DNA of 64,000 bases from NCBI RefSeq assembly GCF_901538265.1, contig NZ_LR593886.1, positions 7,399,738-7,463,737 of the forward strand. Direction: 5' to 3'. This DNA is from Gemmata massiliana. GTDB lineage: Bacteria > Planctomycetota > Planctomycetia > Gemmatales > Gemmataceae. Under the pieces are notes generated by a model. It was not told the DNA's origin, ran no database searches, and was given only the letters and a program-made list of their open reading frames with translations. The position numbers and the translations under genes were made by a program. Below, piece after piece: positions 62,111-64,000 of the stretch (position 1 is its first letter; every line of letters begins with the position of its first letter).

Positions 62111-62677
62111 TCAAGATGCGTGATTCGACGCGGGCCAAGTGTTTTCGAGGTAATGCTTTACGAGGGCCGCGTGTGAGAGCGGACTCGTCAAATCTTCGAC
62201 ATCCGCGTTCGTCTCGTAGTCGAGCAACACAACCGTCCCGTCGTTAACTGCCGCGCGAAGTTGCTCCAGTTCCCGCGTTAATCGGTTCTCCAGTATCCAT
62301 CTGTATGCGGGCAAGTAAATCCGGACCCGCGCATCGCGATAATCAATTATTTCATCGCCACTTACGCCGAATCGATGTCCACGAACGGCCCCGCGACTTC
62401 TCCCCGCTCGCTTGATGCCGCGCATGGTAGCGATAGCCCACTTTGATGAGTCGATGTCCTCCTTTTCGAACACTTTCAGCCCCTGCCATAACCCTTCCAC
62501 CGAGGCGGCAGTTTGTTGAGGGCTGTTCGGAATCGGGATTCCGCCGTGCGGGAAGAACGGGCTGAACCGCACCCACGGCTCCGGCCCCTTCGACGTGACG
62601 TCAACAATGCTCGCGCCGGGCCACAACTTCGTGAGAGTGGCAGGCTTCTTTCGGCGGCTCTCCACGATAATGGGCAT
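62111..62677 (-). CDS. Conserved-looking hypothetical protein
   Basis: 188 aa, ATG at 62677. Its N terminus MPIIVESRRKKPATLTKLWP and PEPWVRFSPFFPHGGIPIPN look strongly conserved, and I recognise the pattern from bacterial uncharacterised proteins (DUF6939-like). A central KVFEKEDIDSSKWAIATMRG and C-terminal helices follow. Function unknown, cytoplasmic. Confidence 0.6.
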   Translation of the reverse strand: MPIIVESRRKKPATLTKLWPGASIVDVTSKGPEPWVRFSPFFPHGGIPIPNSPQQTAASVEGLWQGLKVFEKEDIDSSKWAIATMRGIKRAGRSRGAVRGHRFGVSGDEIIDYRDARVRIYLPAYRWILENRLTRELEQLRAAVNDGTVVLLDYETNADVEDLTSPLSHAALVKHYLENTWPASNHAS

Positions 62678-62900
62678 TGCACACCTCGCGGGGCAGAAAA
62701 ACACTCGAATGTAGTGCCCCGCGACGTGCCCGCAATGTCAGTAGTTATCCCACAAAGACAAAACACATCCGCAACTCAGATAACAAACATCCGAAATAAT
62801 AAAGCCGCGCAAGGCCTCTGCGTTGACTCCCCCCGAGCGCGCTGGTAGGCTGTCTGACATCGATCTTTATTTGCCCGCCCGCATTTATGTACCCGTTATC

Positions 62901-63635
62901 ATGCCTCCTTCGGACACACTCACTAACAACCGGGAACGCACGGTCCTCGAAAACTGCCAGGAAGCGATCGGGTACCGGTTTTTGAAGCCGGAACTGCTCC
63001 GGTCGGCCCTCACGCACACGTCCAGTGCGAATACGCGGGCGGCGTCCAACGAGCGGCTGGAGTTCCTCGGCGACAGCGTGCTGGGGTTGGTCACCTGTGA
63101 GCAACTCTATCAGCGGTTCCCCGAATACCAGGAAGGCGACCTCACGAAAGTGAAGTCGGCCGTCGTCAGCCGTAAAACCTGTGCGCGATTCAGCCAGGAA
63201 ATCGGCCTCGGCGACTTCCTGTTCCTCGGCCGAGGAGTCCACACCCATGGCGAGATGCCGCTAAACATTCTCGCCAACGTCTTCGAGTCGCTCGTCGCGG
63301 CCATCTTCCTTGATGGCGGCTGGGGCGCGGCCCGCGAGTTCATCCTGCGGTTCATCACGCCCGAGGTCGAGCGCGTGGCCCGGGATGCCATCTCCTCGAA
63401 CGCCAAGTCACAGTTGCAAACCGTGACGCAGCGCGAGTACGGCGACACCCCGCGTTACTTCCTCCTCGACGAACAGGGGCCGGACAACAACAAGTGTTTC
63501 AAAGTCGCGGCACAGGTCCACGACGAGCGGTTCCCGGCGGCTTGGGGGAGCACCAAGAAGGAAGCCGAACTCAAGGCCGCAATGAACGCGCTGGCCCACA
63601 TTCACGGCGAACCGCTCCCGTTCCCGCCGGCCTGA
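62901..63635 (+). CDS. rnc: Ribonuclease III
   Basis: 244 aa, ATG at 62901. The signature NERLEFLGDSVLGLVTCEQL and second catalytic segment ANVFESLVAAIFLDGGW are present, followed by a dsRNA-binding domain with ...QTVTQREYGDTPRYFLLDEQ and KKEAELKAAMNALAHIH. RNase III cleaves dsRNA in rRNA maturation and regulation. The usual neighbours (era, acpP) are absent. A longer frame starting at 62823 is unconserved. Confidence 0.95.
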   Translation: MPPSDTLTNNRERTVLENCQEAIGYRFLKPELLRSALTHTSSANTRAASNERLEFLGDSVLGLVTCEQLYQRFPEYQEGDLTKVKSAVVSRKTCARFSQEIGLGDFLFLGRGVHTHGEMPLNILANVFESLVAAIFLDGGWGAAREFILRFITPEVERVARDAISSNAKSQLQTVTQREYGDTPRYFLLDEQGPDNNKCFKVAAQVHDERFPAAWGSTKKEAELKAAMNALAHIHGEPLPFPPA

Positions 63636-63645
63636 AAGCCCTTCT

Positions 63646-63942
63646 ATGCCAATGTCGCAGTACCCGGTGCTATGTTACGCACCGGGTTGTAACGCCCCCG
63701 CGGTGTACAAGATCGCCGCGAAGTGGAGCGACGGCATCACAAAAGAACTGAAGACGTACAGTCTGGCTTGTGCCGAGTGTTTGCGGCCCCTGCTGGCCCT
63801 CGCGGTCACAAAGCGTACCCAGTGCCGACTCACCGCGGGCGAAACTCTTGAAGCCCCCGGTATTTACGAACTCAACCGCGGCGGGCGCGACCGAGCACTT
63901 GCCCGGCGGACGGATCTCGAAGCCGAACTCCGCCATTCGTAG
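63646..63942 (+). CDS. Small Cys-containing conserved planctomycete-type protein
   Basis: 98 aa, ATG at 63646, 10 bases after rnc. Two Cys pairs (VLCYAPGCNAPAVYKIA and SLACAECLRPLL) may form a small zinc site. C-terminal half basic/helical. No function recognised. Likely co-transcribed with rnc. Confidence 0.6.
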   Translation: MPMSQYPVLCYAPGCNAPAVYKIAAKWSDGITKELKTYSLACAECLRPLLALAVTKRTQCRLTAGETLEAPGIYELNRGGRDRALARRTDLEAELRHS

Positions 63943-63951
63943 TTCATATCT

Positions 63952-64000
63952 GTGCGCGTCGATTTCCTCATCATCGGGCAGGGTCTAGCCGGTACCACAC
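63952..64000 (+). CDS. FAD-dependent oxidoreductase, 3'-truncated by window edge
   Basis: Only 16 codons are visible from GTG 63952: VRVDFLIIGQGLAGTT, the start of a Rossmann FAD-binding GxGxxG fold. Its identity beyond a flavoprotein cannot be told. Nine bases separate it from the small Cys-containing protein gene. Confidence 0.6.
   Translation, partial: MRVDFLIIGQGLAGTT

Overview
The window looks like a chromosome segment from a planctomycete of the Gemmata group. The reasons are GC-rich codon use, many N-terminal signal peptides, a C-terminal DUF1559-like protein, a small secreted protein resembling a Gemmata paralogous family, several short proteins of planctomycete type, a complete Gram-negative LPS-core gene set, and intergenic regions filled with AT-richer dispersed repeats. 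This assignment rests on pattern recognition and not on a database search. No rRNA, tRNA or CRISPR array was seen.

Layout. 0-10 kb: the tail of a DUF1559-like protein, a cytoplasmic histidine kinase with a receiver-XRE response regulator, a secreted HEAT-repeat protein, a zinc-ribbon membrane protein, LarE, and a Gfo/Idh/MocA oxidoreductase. 10.4-17.8 kb: a compact LPS inner-core operon (lpxK, hldE, a heptosyltransferase, a tandem kinase-like protein, a WaaP-like kinase, a glycosyltransferase) closed by a perfect 22-bp hairpin. 17.8-27.7 kb: a secretin-like periplasmic protein, a LigD-phosphoesterase-like protein, smpB, a second envelope set (glycosyltransferase, tandem kinase, lipoprotein metalloprotease, hldD), then split coaB and coaC genes. 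27.7-32.5 kb: a repeat-rich stretch with a GIY-YIG gene bracketed by long inverted repeats, a dimethylformamidase-like protein and an SMI1/KNR4 protein. 32.5-39.9 kb: an APC-type transporter, a DUF72 protein, a DHFR-like protein, an RdgC-like protein and a Csp-type copper protein. 39.9-42.2 kb: a lower-GC accessory patch with unknown small genes, a probable frameshifted gene and an internally deleted IS element. 42.2-57.5 kb: AAA ATPase, beta-propeller protein, ispG, an OmpR-type two-component system, a sugar-phosphate isomerase, YceI, a UvrD/PcrA helicase and a divergent AcpS-like protein. 57.9-64 kb: a TolC-like lipoprotein, GNAT, rnc, and the start of a flavoprotein.

Functionally, the two LPS blocks fit together. 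HldE and HldD make ADP-heptose, LpxK finishes lipid A, the heptosyltransferase and glycosyltransferases build the core, and three WaaP/InaA-type proteins (two of them double-lobed) could phosphorylate it.

The most unusual sequence signals are: a ~130-nt palindromic element inserted in frame between the catalytic loop and the DxG region of an LPS-kinase gene; the GIY-YIG gene between inverted copies of a repeat found at least five times here; 61-nt and 37-nt intergenic inverted repeats; an AcpS-like protein lacking a metal-ligand Asp and a conserved His; and an IS deletion derivative that keeps both ends.
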